Of a stretch of DNA of 64,000 bases, positions 37,930-48,251 are shown one piece after another. Position numbers and translations under genes: made by a program. This DNA comes from Pantanalinema sp. GBBB05. GTDB lineage: Bacteria > Cyanobacteriota > Cyanobacteriia > Leptolyngbyales > Leptolyngbyaceae. The notes beneath the pieces were generated by a model, which saw only the letters and a program-made list of their open reading frames with translations, was not told the DNA's origin and did no database searches. The stretch covers positions 186,001-250,000 of the forward strand of contig VRZD01000001.1 in NCBI GenBank assembly GCA_016743235.1. The letters run 5' to 3'. The stretch's first letter is position 1, and each line of letters starts with the position of its first letter.

Positions 37930-38181
37930 GTTATCCAATTTACAATGATTTTTAGGTAAAAACTTACTCTTTAAATACTCTTGAATTGCTGTGAATATCG
38001 GTAGTGTAATTTTCCTCGGTCTCTCTTCTGAATCTCTTTCTTCCGTTTATACCATTTGTTCAAACGAGAAGATTGCTTGTCGCGCGGAGATCGCATCTGT
38101 TAAAGCATTTTTAGTCCACCACTCCCCATAGTGGCGACAGATCTCTTGTAAATCGGACTGACAATCGTCAGGGGCAATCAT
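37930..38181 (-). pseudogene. Truncated NACHT-type leader with a nonsense codon
   Basis: From ATG 38181 the frame reads a segment like the N-terminus of cyanobacterial NACHT-type NTPases (EICRHYGEWWTKNALTDAI, then ARQAIFSFEQMV). At 38047-38049 a TAA replaces the CAA (Gln) expected in the family pattern MVQTEE. The frame then continues TEERDSEERPRKITLPIF and TAIQEYL without a Walker A. It is a 5' fragment of a large NTPase gene whose remainder is gone. Confidence 0.5.
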
Positions 38182-38530
38182 ACAAGCGCTAAAAACACAG
38201 GATTTTGGGAGCGTTATTTATCATAAATGGTAACTCATATCTACACATCGCTGGGTCTCAAATGATCCAGCTTCATTCGGTCAAGGTATCGCTCTTCAAT
38301 TACTTGGCTAGAGTTGCCAACCCACCGAGCGATCGTTGTCGAAGACTTACTTTGCACTCGCCTCTCTTAGTACATCTGTTTCAACACCCAGATGATACCC
38401 AAACAATACCCAGATTGCCAGAGATTAACCCAAAATTTTACCTTCGGATAGAATACTTGCACTACTAAAGATCGGTCTATGACATAAAAGAATCCCCGGA
38501 AACCAATGATTTCCAGGGATTCTCTCTTTA

Positions 38531-38602
38531 AGCCGATGGCGGGATTTGAACCCGCGACCGCTCGATTACGAATCGAGTGCTCTACCACTGAGCCACATCG
38601 GC
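38531..38602 (-). tRNA. tRNA-Thr (CGT)
   Basis: Minus-strand cloverleaf: acceptor GCCGATG/CATCGGC, D-arm GCTCAGTGGTAGAGC, anticodon stem CTCGA/TCGAG with loop TTCGTAA (anticodon CGT), and T-arm GCGGGTTCAAATCCCGC. 72 bases. Confidence 0.95.
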
Positions 38603-38695
38603 ACTGACAGTAGATTATTGTAACAATATTTGTGGCATAAAGCAGAGCTAACCTAAAAAAATCTCGCATCGCCCAGGTAGGAGAGGGCGATCGCT

Positions 38696-39064
38696 TCAAG
38701 CCAAATCTCGACCAAAGGGCATTAACGCTAAAACCATGAGCTTGAAGTGTTGCTTAGCAAACGGTAGACCAATCACAGTGATTGCCAGCACTAACCCCCA
38801 AATCAGGTGAGAGAGGGCAATCCCCCAACCAAAAAACACCAGCCAGATCACGTTGAAAATGAAGGCTAGTGTACTATTAGCACTGGGATTGGGAATAACT
38901 TCCTTGCCAAATGGAGCAAAGGTGGCAACACCAAGTTTAATTGCTTCAATCCCAAAGGGAATACCAATAATCGTTAAGCAGATGCTGAAACCGCCGATGA
39001 TGTAGCCAATCCCACTCATGAAGCCGCCAAAAATCAGCCAGATAATATTTCCCAGAAGACTCAT
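38696..39064 (-). CDS. YccF-domain membrane protein
   Basis: Start ATG 39064, with GGAG 9 bases upstream. The longer frame adds 22 unlikely residues. The 122-residue protein has two YccF repeats: NIIWLIFGGFMSGIGYIIGG then CLTIIGIPFGIEAIKLG, and NVIWLVFFGWGIALSHLIWG then ITVIGLPFAKQHFKL. Four helices. YccF proteins are inner-membrane proteins without a known role. Confidence 0.85.
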   Translation of the reverse strand: MSLLGNIIWLIFGGFMSGIGYIIGGFSICLTIIGIPFGIEAIKLGVATFAPFGKEVIPNPSANSTLAFIFNVIWLVFFGWGIALSHLIWGLVLAITVIGLPFAKQHFKLMVLALMPFGRDLA

Positions 39065-39142
39065 CTGCAATCTCCGTCTAGCGATTAATTTCTGATTGAT
39101 GTTAATCGTGCCACGATCGCACTCACCCAACCAACAATTTCT

Positions 39143-39421
39143 ATGACCGAGCCGACACCATCGCAGACCGAATCAACCCAGTCTAAACGAGAAAAGTATG
39201 CTTTTTTGAAAGCGGAGGCGGCGGCTCCTTATAAAGGGTTGCGCCAGTTTATTTATATTGTGTTTGGTGCGTCTGGGGCGATCGGCGGCTTTGTCTTCCT
39301 CATACAAGCATTGGCAGGTCGGGATGTGGAGTCCGCCTTACCCAATCTGGCATTACAGGTAGGGGTAGTGGCACTGATGGTCTGGTTGTTTCGCTTAGAA
39401 GGACGCAAGAAGCGGCAATAG
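39143..39421 (+). CDS. DUF3493 protein (LPA1-like)
   Basis: The 92-residue protein reads KYAFLKAEAAAPYKGLRQFIY, then a helix (FGASGAIGGFVFLIQALAG) and a second helix (LALQVGVVALMVWLF). DUF3493 also occurs in plant LPA1, which helps photosystem II assembly. This protein is the short membrane form. It is followed by an inverted-repeat element at 39441-39528. Confidence 0.8.
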   Translation: MTEPTPSQTESTQSKREKYAFLKAEAAAPYKGLRQFIYIVFGASGAIGGFVFLIQALAGRDVESALPNLALQVGVVALMVWLFRLEGRKKRQ

Positions 39422-39440
39422 TCATTTGGTTGTAAAGACT

Positions 39441-39528
39441 GCCCTCACCCTAGCCCTCTCCCAAAGGGCGAGGGAACCAGAACTGTCTGAAAGCCCTTCT
39501 CCTTAGGGAGAAGGGTTGGGATGAGGGC
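39441..39528. repeat. 88-bp inverted-repeat element
   Basis: GCCCTCACCCTAGCCCTCTC (from 39441) is nearly complementary to the segment ending GGGATGAGGGC (39528), with an internal CCCTTCTCC/GGAGAAGGG hairpin at 39495-39513. It looks like a dispersed cyanobacterial intergenic repeat that may also terminate transcription between DUF3493 and the ZIP gene. Confidence 0.6.
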
Positions 39529-39586
39529 AAATTAGTTGCCCAGTGCGTTTGTCATTATTTATTCCTACCCGATACTTACCTCTCCC

Positions 39587-40360
39587 ATGCCGATTATTCT
39601 GACTGGATTTCTCGCTAGTCTGATTGCTGGACTTGCCACTGCGATCGGCGCTTTGCCCATTCTGTTTATTCCTAGCCTGACCAAACGAGCCGAAGGTATG
39701 CTGTTGGGATTTGGGGGCGGGGTCATGTTAGCCGCAACAGCGTTTTCATTGATTCTGCCCGGTACGGAAGCCGCCATGTCACAAGGCTTTCCGAAAGCGA
39801 TCGCGGCATTAATTATGGTAGGCGGCATTTTGTTCGGAGGGTGGTGCTTAAACTTCGTGCATGCCCACTTTCCCCACGAACATTTTTTTAAGGAAGAAAC
39901 GGCGGCTAATCGCGCTAATTTAGCCCGGTTATGGCTATTCATTGCAGCGATTACTCTGCATAACTTTCCGGAAGGCTTGGCAGTTGGTGTGAGTTTTGGC
40001 AGTGGGAATATCCAAGAAGGACTACCTGTAGCGCTGGGAATTGGCTTACAGAATATGCCAGAGGGGTTAGTGGTAGCAGTGGCGCTGCTTGCCCAAAGTT
40101 ATTCTGTGGGTCATGCGCTGCGCGTGTCGTTGCTGACGGGATTAGTCGAACCGATCGGCGGGTTAGTCGGAGTCAGCATCGTGCATCTGGGTAATTTCAT
40201 CTTGCCCTGGGGCATGGCGTTTGCGGCGGGAGCCATGTTGTTTGTCATCAGTGATGAAATTATTCCCGAGTCGCACCGCAAAGGGTTGGAAAAAGAAGGC
40301 ACGATCGGGATCATGCTCGGCTTTGTCACCATGATGTTTTTGGATATTGCCCTGGGATAA
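39587..40360 (+). CDS. ZIP-family divalent metal transporter
   Basis: Start ATG 39587 (MPIILTGFLASLIAG). An upstream in-frame TTG adds 17 residues. The 257-residue protein has eight helices. The TM4 metal-site motif HNFPEGLAVGVSFG and TM5 QNMPEGLVVAVALL give the ZIP binuclear site, and a His-rich cytosolic loop (HAHFPHEHF) sits before TM4. It takes up Zn2+ or other divalent metals; Zn is the likeliest. Confidence 0.9.
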   Translation: MPIILTGFLASLIAGLATAIGALPILFIPSLTKRAEGMLLGFGGGVMLAATAFSLILPGTEAAMSQGFPKAIAALIMVGGILFGGWCLNFVHAHFPHEHFFKEETAANRANLARLWLFIAAITLHNFPEGLAVGVSFGSGNIQEGLPVALGIGLQNMPEGLVVAVALLAQSYSVGHALRVSLLTGLVEPIGGLVGVSIVHLGNFILPWGMAFAAGAMLFVISDEIIPESHRKGLEKEGTIGIMLGFVTMMFLDIALG

Positions 40361-40444
40361 GCTCAGCAGATCAAACGTTGCCAACCGATGCGGGCGACTA
40401 TAGTAGGGATACACGCCTCTGCATCTACGTCATGAGCAGTCTCC

Positions 40445-42544
40445 ATGAGTTTGTGTATCAATCCTCACTGTGCTCAACCGGATCATCCTGGCAATGATGA
40501 TAGTCGCATCTGTCAAAGTTGCGGGTCAGACTTGGTGCTACAAGGACGGTATCGAGTCATGCGTGTCTTAAGTGATACGACGGGATTTGGCATTGTCTAT
40601 GAAGCCTATGAACATACCACGCCCAAAATCCTCAAAGCCCTGAAGGCGATCCATAACCACAATGCCAAAGCCGTTGAACTATTTCGGCAGGAAGCTGAAG
40701 TCTTAAGTCGCATCCACAGTCTAGCGGTACCCAAAATTGGGAGTGATGGTTACTTTCAGATGATGCCCAAAGGTCAAGCTGAACCCGTCCACTGCATTGT
40801 GATGGAGAAAATTGATGGGCTAAATCTCAGTCAGTGGATGCAGCAACAAGGCGATCAGCCGATTAATGAACGGCAAGCGTTGAACTGGTTACAGCAATTG
40901 GCAGAAGTCTTGCATCAAGTGCATCAGCAAAATTATTTTCATCGGGATATTAAGCCACAAAATATTATGCTGCGATCGACCGGGCAACTGGTGCTGATTG
41001 ACTTTGGTACGGCGCGGCAAATGACCTATACCTATCTGGCACATTTAGGGAATTCCAGTATTACCCAGATTAGTTCTCCCGGCTACACACCACCGGAACA
41101 GGATATGGGGCATGCCGTCCCACAATCCGATTTTTATGCGTTGGGACGTACGTTTGTCTATCTATTAACGGGAGTGCAGTTAACGGATGGCAGTATTTAT
41201 GATGCTCAGACGGGAGAAATCCGCTGGCGACAATATGCGCCCCATGTGTCACGGCAATTCGCTGACTTCCTCGATCGCTTGATTGCCCCTCGTCCCATCG
41301 ATCGGCCCAAAAATACCCAAGAAATTTTGGCTGAATTGCAGCGACTCACCCACCTGACGGCAACGCTACAAACCTCAACCCCGGTGACCGCTTCAACCTT
41401 ACCTCCCTGGAAGGCGGCTCCGTTTACTTACCTTCAGGATGTCAGTCCTCCCACGCAGCTTCAGAGATCCCGTTTACGGCAAGGGGGTGTGGTGGATCGA
41501 ATCAGCCACTCTGATCATGCACTCACCCCAATCACTCAGCCGACTAGAGCCAAACGCTGGTTACTCAGTGGAGCCATCGCTACGATCTTAGGTCTGATCG
41601 CGATCGGGGGATGGCAAGGCTATCGGTTCATGGCTCGCGATCGGGTGGAGCAACCAATCGTAGTGACTACGACTCTCGCCGGGCATACCAGTTATGTGAA
41701 TGTATTAGCCTTAAGCCCCGATGGCGAAACCCTGATTAGTGGCAGTGCCGATAAAACGATTAAACTGTGGGATTTGGCGACCGGGCAGGAACTTCAGACG
41801 CTGACTGGTCACACAAGTTTCGTTAATGCCCTAGCTGTCTCTCCCGATGGTTCCACCTTAGTTAGTGGTAGTGCCGATCGCACGATCCGAGTCTGGGATT
41901 TGGCGACTGGCAAACAACTTCGCGTCCTGATGGGACATACCAGCTTTATCAATGCCCTGGCGATCACCGCCGATGGGGAAACCCTGGTGAGTGCCAGTGC
42001 CGATCGGACAATTAAACTGTGGAACTTAGCGACAGGTCAATTAATCCGAACGTTGGTTGGACATACGAGCTTCGTGAACACCTTAGCCATTAGTTCCGAC
42101 GATCGAATTCTGGCTAGTGGCAGTGCCGATAAAACGATCAAACTGTGGAATTTAACCACCGGTCAACTCCAGCAAACGCTGATGGGACATGATGATTATG
42201 TCAATGCGATCGTCATCACACCTGATGGCAAAACCTTAATTAGTGGCAGTGCCGACAAAACGATCAAACTGTGGGATTTAGCCATAGGCAAGGAATTGCA
42301 AACGTTGACCGGACATACAGGGTATGTGATGGCGTTAGCGGTGCATCCCAATGGCAAAACTTTAGCGAGTAGCAGTAGCGATGGCAGCGTGAAGTTATGG
42401 GATTTAACCACGGGCAAGGTCATGCGTACCTTCACAGGCTACGGTCATCATATTGATTATTTTGTCGTGAGTTCGGATTGGCAAACGATCGCCACGGGCA
42501 GCAGCGATCGGGTGATCAAAGCCTGGAATCTTAACGCTGACTGA
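40445..42544 (+). CDS. Ser/Thr protein kinase with WD40 repeats
   Basis: The 699-residue protein begins with a zinc-ribbon-like motif (CINPHC...CQSCG). A Hanks kinase domain follows: K67 in ALKAI, HRD (166-168) in [13 protein letters not shown] (186-188) and an APE-like SPGYTPPEQ. There is one membrane helix near 370-390 and then seven WD40 blades ([16 protein letters not shown] pattern) outside. The kinase is cytosolic and the WD40 is likely periplasmic. Its 3' end overlaps the converging Nudix gene by 14 bases. Confidence 0.9.
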   Translation: MSLCINPHCAQPDHPGNDDSRICQSCGSDLVLQGRYRVMRVLSDTTGFGIVYEAYEHTTPKILKALKAIHNHNAKAVELFRQEAEVLSRIHSLAVPKIGSDGYFQMMPKGQAEPVHCIVMEKIDGLNLSQWMQQQGDQPINERQALNWLQQLAEVLHQVHQQNYFHRDIKPQNIMLRSTGQLVLIDFGTARQMTYTYLAHLGNSSITQISSPGYTPPEQDMGHAVPQSDFYALGRTFVYLLTGVQLTDGSIYDAQTGEIRWRQYAPHVSRQFADFLDRLIAPRPIDRPKNTQEILAELQRLTHLTATLQTSTPVTASTLPPWKAAPFTYLQDVSPPTQLQRSRLRQGGVVDRISHSDHALTPITQPTRAKRWLLSGAIATILGLIAIGGWQGYRFMARDRVEQPIVVTTTLAGHTSYVNVLALSPDGETLISGSADKTIKLWDLATGQELQTLTGHTSFVNALAVSPDGSTLVSGSADRTIRVWDLATGKQLRVLMGHTSFINALAITADGETLVSASADRTIKLWNLATGQLIRTLVGHTSFVNTLAISSDDRILASGSADKTIKLWNLTTGQLQQTLMGHDDYVNAIVITPDGKTLISGSADKTIKLWDLAIGKELQTLTGHTGYVMALAVHPNGKTLASSSSDGSVKLWDLTTGKVMRTFTGYGHHIDYFVVSSDWQTIATGSSDRVIKAWNLNAD

Positions 42545-42962
42545 GTTTGGAGCGCTTTATCCCATCTATTAATAAGGATGGTTCGACCTGACTGAATAAC
42601 CTTTGCAATTCTGGATCTTTGACCCGTTTGATGGCTTTGTCTAAACTGAACCACTGTCGCTGGCGTTGTTTCACTTCGGGATACTGGTCAGCGACTTCCT
42701 GAACCTGCATGAAAAACACTTTGACCTGGCAGGGATAGCCCCATTTACGAATCTGATAGTCCCCGATCGCAGGAGTGATGACTGATCCCAGAACTCCTGC
42801 TTCTTCCCAGGCTTCTTTGGCGGCGGAGTCAGCGGGAGACATGAACAGACTGATCCAACCTTTAGGAATTCCCCAATGATTACCACTAGAGGTCGTGATT
42901 AGTAGGATCTCAATAGTTCGCGATCGGATGCGATAGGGAATAACTCCAGATTGCCTGAACAT
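42531..42962 (-). CDS. Nudix hydrolase
   Basis: The 143-residue protein starts [20 protein letters not shown]. The Nudix box reads [20 protein letters not shown] plus AG, with the catalytic glutamates kept. Family members of this type hydrolyse diphosphoinositol polyphosphates or nucleotide-linked diphosphates. A longer frame to ATG 43151 adds 63 residues with no domain character, so I prefer the short form. Stop-end overlaps the kinase gene. Confidence 0.8.
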   Translation of the reverse strand: MFRQSGVIPYRIRSRTIEILLITTSSGNHWGIPKGWISLFMSPADSAAKEAWEEAGVLGSVITPAIGDYQIRKWGYPCQVKVFFMQVQEVADQYPEVKQRQRQWFSLDKAIKRVKDPELQRLFSQVEPSLLIDGIKRSKLSQR

Positions 42963-44070
42963 CAGCGATGCCCTTTGGTGCTCAAAAGGAAAGCCCTCTG
43001 GGATCTTGCCGTGTTTCGATTCCAGAAGACCTTCACTGTAATTGCAACTCCTCACGATGGCATCATCTAACGATTGACCTAACTTGCCTATCCGCCCAAT
43101 GGTAGAAGTTGAACGGTTAGGAGGAAAAGCTAACTCAGGAGTTAACTGCATGATTTTACGATCGGTGTTTGCAGATCTAAGGTGCCAAGCTAGAAATCGG
43201 TGTAATTCAAATCACAGTCATCATTGAATCATTTGAGTTAATTGCAACCCTTCATAGGGACAGTTCCTAATAAGAACACTTAAAAAAGTGACAATTTTTA
43301 CCGAATTCCATCTTGAGGAAATAGAGACATTAGCAATATAAAAGCCAGCTATTTATCTACCTCACTATTTCATCCAATCTAGCTAGTTACTGAGATCTTC
43401 TCATATTCATCTACAGAGTTCAGTTATCCAAAGGTAAGCTAGCAACGCCTGAGGATACCTGTCTCAGGTCATTTACCCCAACGAGTCAAGCGGGAGTAAA
43501 AAATTAGAGAAATTATTAAACAATGTAAATATACACCGTTCTTGTTAATAAACATTGCAGGAACCCGATCCCGGTGTTAACGTCTGTAAACAGGTCAGTT
43601 TAATTCCTTTGGAGGTAATGCATGCGTAGAATTAGCCAGTTTCCAGTTAGGAAATAACGCATCTTGTTCCAGAACATCTTTAGTTGTTTTGTTGAGATGG
43701 AAATCTGAAATGTATTAGCAAAATGATCGGATTTTCTGGAAACCTCAAAATCACGGATGTAGTTTGTTCCGGTTAATATCCATCTCAGTTGCACTGCCCC
43801 TATGGCGTATCTAGAGTCATGAAGTGATCTATTTCTCATCCTTGGGCTAGCAGTCGCCTGACAACTTAGAACCAACATTGTCCCTGTGTCGGGTGTTTTC
43901 GCACTTGCTTCACCATTGATTGATCAGGATAGAACAACGGCTGCATCAGTCAATTTCGACATCACAAGACACACGTTATCTCACTGCATTGTGCCAACAC
44001 GGCGTTGATTTGGATTTCCGATCGCTAGAACTGAACCATGTAGTGAGCCTCAATTCAGGAGGTTATAGCA
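42963..44070. other. Long intergenic region before the SDR gene
   Basis: It is AT-rich with no strong gene. An 11-codon frame at 43622-43657 has an excellent GGAGG ribosome site and could be a leader peptide. A leftward 92-codon frame (43600-43878) has no recognisable features and lies antisense to it. A short hairpin (CCTGAG/CTCAGG) lies near 43448-43467. Confidence 0.4.
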
Positions 44071-44868
44071 ATGAATATTCAAGGAAAAACCGCTCTTGTT
44101 ACTGGAGCCTCGCGGGGAATTGGTCGCGCGATCGCATTAGAACTGGCTCGTCAAGGCGTTAGCCGCCTATTACTGGTGGCTCGCAACCCCGAACGGTTAG
44201 CCCTGGTTGCCAGTGAAGTTGAACTGTTGGGCGTAGAAGCGATCGTGCTGCCGCTCGATTTAACCAAACCAATTGAAGTCCATAGTGCGATCGCCAAAGC
44301 CTGCCGCACCTATGCGCCAATTCATTTACTGGTGAACTGTGCTGGAGTGGCGTATCAAACTCCGTTCCTCAAGTCCCGGTTGTTATATGTGCAGGATGAA
44401 CTCACCACGAACTTAGTGGGGATGTATACCATCACTCGCCTGGTTGCCCGCCGGATGGTAGTGCAACGCGAAGGTACAATCGTCAATGTTTCCAGCTTGA
44501 TGGGCAAAATTGCCGCTCCTACAATGGCAACCTATTCAGCCACTAAGTTTGCGATCGTTGGCTTTACCCAAGCGTTGCGCAACGAACTGGCTCCCTATAA
44601 TGTGCGGGTTTGCGCCCTGCTCCCTTCCCTTACGACTACGGATATGGTGCGAGAGTTTCAATGGTTTCAGGGATTGATTCCCAGTACACCTGAGCAAGTC
44701 GCTAAAGCGTTAGCGATCGGCTTACAAAAGGATGCCCCGGAGGTGTTGGTCGGTTGGCAGAGTCATTTAGCGGTATGGGGTAGTCGGTTGGCGCCCTGGT
44801 TAGTCGAGCGGATTGTCCGCATTGCGGCGCCTAAATCAGAACCCTCGGTTCGGCGATCGTTTATTTAG
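44071..44868 (+). CDS. Short-chain dehydrogenase/reductase
   Basis: ATG 44071 has AGGAGG upstream. The 265-residue classical SDR has the cofactor motif [16 protein letters not shown], the NAG motif in VNCAGVA, the Ser at VNVSSLMGK and the YxxxK catalytic pair in [11 protein letters not shown]. Substrate is unknown. It carries a C-terminal hydrophobic/basic segment ([14 protein letters not shown]), suggesting membrane association. Confidence 0.9.
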   Translation: MNIQGKTALVTGASRGIGRAIALELARQGVSRLLLVARNPERLALVASEVELLGVEAIVLPLDLTKPIEVHSAIAKACRTYAPIHLLVNCAGVAYQTPFLKSRLLYVQDELTTNLVGMYTITRLVARRMVVQREGTIVNVSSLMGKIAAPTMATYSATKFAIVGFTQALRNELAPYNVRVCALLPSLTTTDMVREFQWFQGLIPSTPEQVAKALAIGLQKDAPEVLVGWQSHLAVWGSRLAPWLVERIVRIAAPKSEPSVRRSFI

Positions 44869-44900
44869 GCCATTGCCAGCAGAAGTTATCCTCACAAACG

Positions 44901-44972
44901 GTAGGGGTTTGGCATTCGGTCAATCGTCTTTGCAATCGACCAGAGATGATCTGCCGAATGCTAAACCCGTAC
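44901..44972. repeat. Inverted repeat between converging genes
   Basis: GTAGGGGTTTGGCATTCGG (44901-44919) is largely complementary to CCGAATGCTAAACCCGTAC (44954-44972), with a ~34-base loop. It lies between the SDR gene and the leftward surE, probably as a terminator or dispersed repeat. Confidence 0.5.
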
Positions 44973-45111
44973 AGGGATAATATCCTTCTCGGAAATCTCT
45001 TTAGGATTGTCGATTTAATCAATCGGCAGCCGATGCGGGCGGGTTTGGCAGACAATCTAATCTGTCGGTGCCCCCCGCTCCTACCCAATCATGCTTTGCC
45101 CCTAACGAGGT

Positions 45112-45909
45112 TTAGACCGAAAACTGCAATTGCCAATCTTTCAAGCTAGCAATGCCAGGAACGGAAGTGAGATTGTATTGCAAAGGAGTGATGGTGATGT
45201 AGTTCTCTCGCGTTGCCTGCACATCTGTCGGGACAAGATCGGCTAACTCTGACGCCGCTTCCACATCTTCCAGGAGTGCCTCACCTGAGAGCCAGTAGTA
45301 GGTTTTGCCTCTGGGATCAACCCGTTTCTCGAATACATCAATGTACCGACGAATGCCCTGACGGGTAATCATTACCCCCGCGATCGCGTCTGCGGGTACC
45401 GCCGGAACATTCACATTGAGCAGGAGTAATTCTGGTAAGGGGTGCTTCTCCATTTGGGTGACCAGCGATCGGGCAAAGTTCGCGGCGACCCCAAACTCTT
45501 TAGAAGAGTAACTGGTGAGGCTAAACGCCACACTGGGAATGCCTTCGATCACTCCTTCCATGGCAGCGGACACTGTGCCGGAGTACAACACATCCGTACC
45601 GAGATTGGAACCGTGATTAATCCCGGATAACACCAGATCCGGTGGGCTATCTAGTAATGCCCAGAGGGCGAGTTTGACACAATCAGCCGGAGTGCCAGAA
45701 CAAGCCCAGGCTCGGACATCCGGATGGAAGATGGACGTTACCTCTTCGGCACGAATCGGATGATGCAGGGTGAGTCCGTGTCCGGTTGCCGATCGCTCTT
45801 GATCGGGGCACACGACGCTGACTTCATGTCCTGCCTCTGCCAGGCTATTCGCTAAGGTGCGAATGCCTAATGCTGAAATGCCATCGTCGTTACTAATCAG
45901 AAGTTTCAT
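45112..45909 (-). CDS. surE: SurE, 5'/3'-nucleotidase
   Basis: The 265-residue protein opens [19 protein letters not shown] with the metal-binding Asp pair, then [14 protein letters not shown], and the SurE motif [20 protein letters not shown]. It dephosphorylates nucleoside 5'- and 3'-monophosphates. Length is normal and all key residues are present. It is single and divergent from the repeat cluster and pheS. Confidence 0.95.
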   Translation of the reverse strand: MKLLISNDDGISALGIRTLANSLAEAGHEVSVVCPDQERSATGHGLTLHHPIRAEEVTSIFHPDVRAWACSGTPADCVKLALWALLDSPPDLVLSGINHGSNLGTDVLYSGTVSAAMEGVIEGIPSVAFSLTSYSSKEFGVAANFARSLVTQMEKHPLPELLLLNVNVPAVPADAIAGVMITRQGIRRYIDVFEKRVDPRGKTYYWLSGEALLEDVEAASELADLVPTDVQATRENYITITPLQYNLTSVPGIASLKDWQLQFSV

Positions 45910-45964
45910 GACTCAATCACTCGATCGCTTGCACGGGGTCTAGGGTTGGGAGGTAGATGGGGGT

Positions 45965-46214
45965 GATCCCCCGCAATCCCCCTTAAAAAGCTACCGTGTA
46001 CACACATCTCTAACTTCGACTGTAAACCTGGATTTGATCCCCCTAAATCTCCCTTAAAAAGGGGGACTTTGAACATCTTTGGTTCGGCTCCCTCCTTATT
46101 AAGGAGGGTTGGGGAGGATCGGTTCGACTTGTGTGTACACAGTAGCCTTAAAAAAGGGGGACTTTGAACGTATTTGGTCGGCTCCCTCCTTAATAAGGAG
46201 GGTTGGGGAGGATC
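45965..46214. mobile_element. Nested insertion with terminal inverted repeats
   Basis: A GATCCCCC...GGAGGATC repeat (left part 45965-45989, right part 46147-46214) appears split by a 157-bp insert (45990-46146). The insert ends in 17-base inverted repeats, GCTACCGTGTACACACA on the left and TGTGTGTACACAGTAGC on the right, 16/17 complementary. The flanking CTTAAAAA (45982-45989) recurs after it (46147-46154), fitting an 8-bp target duplication. The insert carries its own copy of the GATC-bounded repeat (46036-46120). No transposase is encoded, as in a MITE. Confidence 0.6.
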
Positions 46215-46374
46215 AATTCGTTATAGGTCTACAGGGTAGCTGAGGCTAGAGGTGGCTTGGCAAAAAATCACTTTTGCTGCCAACTCTACTGTCAGAAGAT
46301 CAGCCCACCCTCTACACTGGTAAAGTGCGTGATTTTTGGTCACGTAGCACTCGTCTCCTATTTAAACCCTTCGT

Positions 46375-47376
46375 ATGACTGTTCAGCCCAAAGAACTTGA
46401 AGCTCAACTAGAAGCGATCCGCCTGGAAGCTCAGCAAGCCCTGGCGGCGACTGAGGCGTTAGAGCAATTAGAACAACTTCGGATCAAATATCTTGGTAAA
46501 AAAGGTCCCATTCCTCAAGTGTTGGGCAGCATGGGGAAATTGGATGCCGCCGATCGGCCGCGGATTGGTTCCCTGGCGAATGACGTGAAGGAAGCGATTC
46601 AGTCGGATTTGGAACAACGCCGGGTGGCTCTGCAAGCGGCGCAGCTTCAGGCACAATTGGATGCCGAAACTCTGGATGTGACGATGCCAGGAACCTACTG
46701 GCCGCAGGGACGGACGCATCCTTTAAATGCAATGAGCGATCGCGTGATTGATATTTTTGTCGGCATGGGCTACACCGTTGCCGAAGGTCCCGAAATGGAG
46801 ACGGACTACTACAACTTTGAAGCGTTAAACTTTTTGCCTGACCACCCGGCTCGGGATATGCAGGATACGCTATATCTGCCGGATGGCAACATTATGCGGA
46901 CGCATACCTCCTCGGTGCAGATTCGCTATATGGAAGCGAATGAACCCCCAATCCGGATTGTGATGCCGGGTCGCTGTTATCGCCGGGATACGGTGGATGC
47001 GACCCATACGGCAGTCTTCAACCAAATTGAATTCCTGGCGATCGATGAAGGACTGACCTTCACTGACCTCAAGGGCACGCTGCGGATGTTCCTGGAGCAA
47101 CTGTTCGGAGAAGTCCCAATTCGGATGCGTCCCAGTTTCTTCCCGTTCACGGAACCTTCGGCAGAGGTGGATCTGCAATGGAAAGGTCGCTGGCTGGAAA
47201 TTATGGGTTGCGGTATGGTTGACCCAAATGTGTTGAAGTCGGTGGGCTACGACCCCGAAGTGTATACGGGCTTTGCGGGTGGTTTGGGCGTGGAGCGACT
47301 GGCAGCAGTCTTGCACCAAATTGACGATATTCGTCGCCTCTACACCAGCGATCTCCGCTTCCTGCAACAGTTCTAA
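46375..47376 (+). CDS. pheS: PheS, phenylalanyl-tRNA synthetase alpha subunit
   Basis: The 333-residue protein has an N-terminal coiled-coil arm ([20 protein letters not shown]) and class II core motifs: [35 protein letters not shown] and, as motif 3, [15 protein letters not shown]. It charges tRNA-Phe as an alpha2beta2 enzyme with PheT, which is not adjacent, as is usual in cyanobacteria. Confidence 0.95.
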   Translation: MTVQPKELEAQLEAIRLEAQQALAATEALEQLEQLRIKYLGKKGPIPQVLGSMGKLDAADRPRIGSLANDVKEAIQSDLEQRRVALQAAQLQAQLDAETLDVTMPGTYWPQGRTHPLNAMSDRVIDIFVGMGYTVAEGPEMETDYYNFEALNFLPDHPARDMQDTLYLPDGNIMRTHTSSVQIRYMEANEPPIRIVMPGRCYRRDTVDATHTAVFNQIEFLAIDEGLTFTDLKGTLRMFLEQLFGEVPIRMRPSFFPFTEPSAEVDLQWKGRWLEIMGCGMVDPNVLKSVGYDPEVYTGFAGGLGVERLAAVLHQIDDIRRLYTSDLRFLQQF

Positions 47377-47479
47377 GCGGTTAACGGATCTGGGAGTGGG
47401 GATGGGGCTGCGATCGGGGTTAGCTAGGGTGAGAGAATGCTTTAACGGTAAAGCACTATTGCCTGTAGGATATCCTCCA

Positions 47480-47552
47480 GATCCCCCTAAATCCCCCTTG
47501 AGAAGGGGGACTTTGAGGCTGTTTCCTCCTTTTTAAGGGGGCTAGGGGGATC
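47480..47552. repeat. Dispersed GATCCCCC...GGGGGATC element
   Basis: GATCCCCCTAAATCCCCCTT at the left and AAGGGGGCTAGGGGGATC at the right are inverted, with AGAAGGGGGACTTTGA inside. It belongs to the same family as the copies at 46036-46120 and 46147-46214, here downstream of pheS. Confidence 0.7.
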
Positions 47553-47590
47553 TCTGAGTGACGGATACAACAAACCATACCCGTTAAAAC

Positions 47591-47842
47591 AACCTCTAAG
47601 CTCACCACTTGAATGTTTGAGCTTCAGCGCTGAATCTCTGAGCTTAGTCGCTGAATGTTTTTGCTTAGCGGCTTAAAGTCTAAGGTTCAGCGCTTAATGT
47701 TTGACTTTAGCGCGTGAATGTTTGACTTTAGCGCGTTAAAGTCTGAGGTTCAGCGCTTAATGTTTGACTTTAGCGCGTGAATGTTTGACTTTAGCGGCTG
47801 AATGTTTTTGGTTAGCGGCTGAAGGAAAAAGGTTCAGCGAGG
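47591..47842. repeat. 21-bp tandem repeat array, 12 units
   Basis: Twelve consecutive 21-base units, the clearest being AATGTTTGACTTTAGCGCGT plus G or T. All are exactly 21 bases with no indel apart from the degenerate first and last. Read in one frame, the array gives heptapeptides like ECLTLAR and ECFWLAA, interrupted only where the unit-final G is T (TAA at four unit junctions). No complete gene spans it. Confidence 0.85.
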
Positions 47843-47900
47843 TTGCAGGGGCGATCTCCCCCAGCTTCAGTAATCAGAGCTGTAGTTTCAGTGGGGCACT

Positions 47901-48219
47901 GTACCTGCTCCACCACCTGTCAGGATATAGTTCCAGACCCACAAATTGCTTCATTTGCCCAGAACCTAGACTTATCTGGAAACAATAGCCATACCCTATA
48001 TTGAATTTGATTATCTGAAGATTTACTGAAACTTTCTGATTAATTCCTCTAGCAATGGCTATTATGCAAAAAGCTTTCTCTCTAACCTCTAAGATTGGGA
48101 GCTTAGGTAGGCTTTATCATACATAATTCTCCAATTTAGGATCTGATACAGACAAAATCCTACCTAACTTCCCTGATATGGTAAATAGGTAAACGCTGTT
48201 CGTCTAATCACAAGTTAGC
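47901..48219. repeat. Duplicated ~300-bp segment, copy 1
   Basis: It aligns with 50258-50529, sharing blocks such as TATAGTTCCAGAC, GGCTATTATGCA and ACAAGTTAG, with scattered differences and small gaps. It ends ~30 bases before the gene at 48252, so it may carry that gene's promoter. Confidence 0.75.
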
Positions 48220-48251
48220 CTAATAGTTTTGCAAACTAAATTATTTTTGAT

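Noticed and set aside
38367..38699. Leftward ORF with CRCGSVVEHSIRNRAVAGSNP
   Set aside because: This translates the tRNA-Thr region; the pattern is a classic tRNA artefact.
43600..43878. Leftward 92-codon ORF in the long intergenic gap
   Set aside because: No ribosome site, no recognisable domain and atypical composition for a gene here.
47591..47842. CRISPR array
   Set aside because: Units are contiguous 21-mers without spacers, and no cas genes are in the window.
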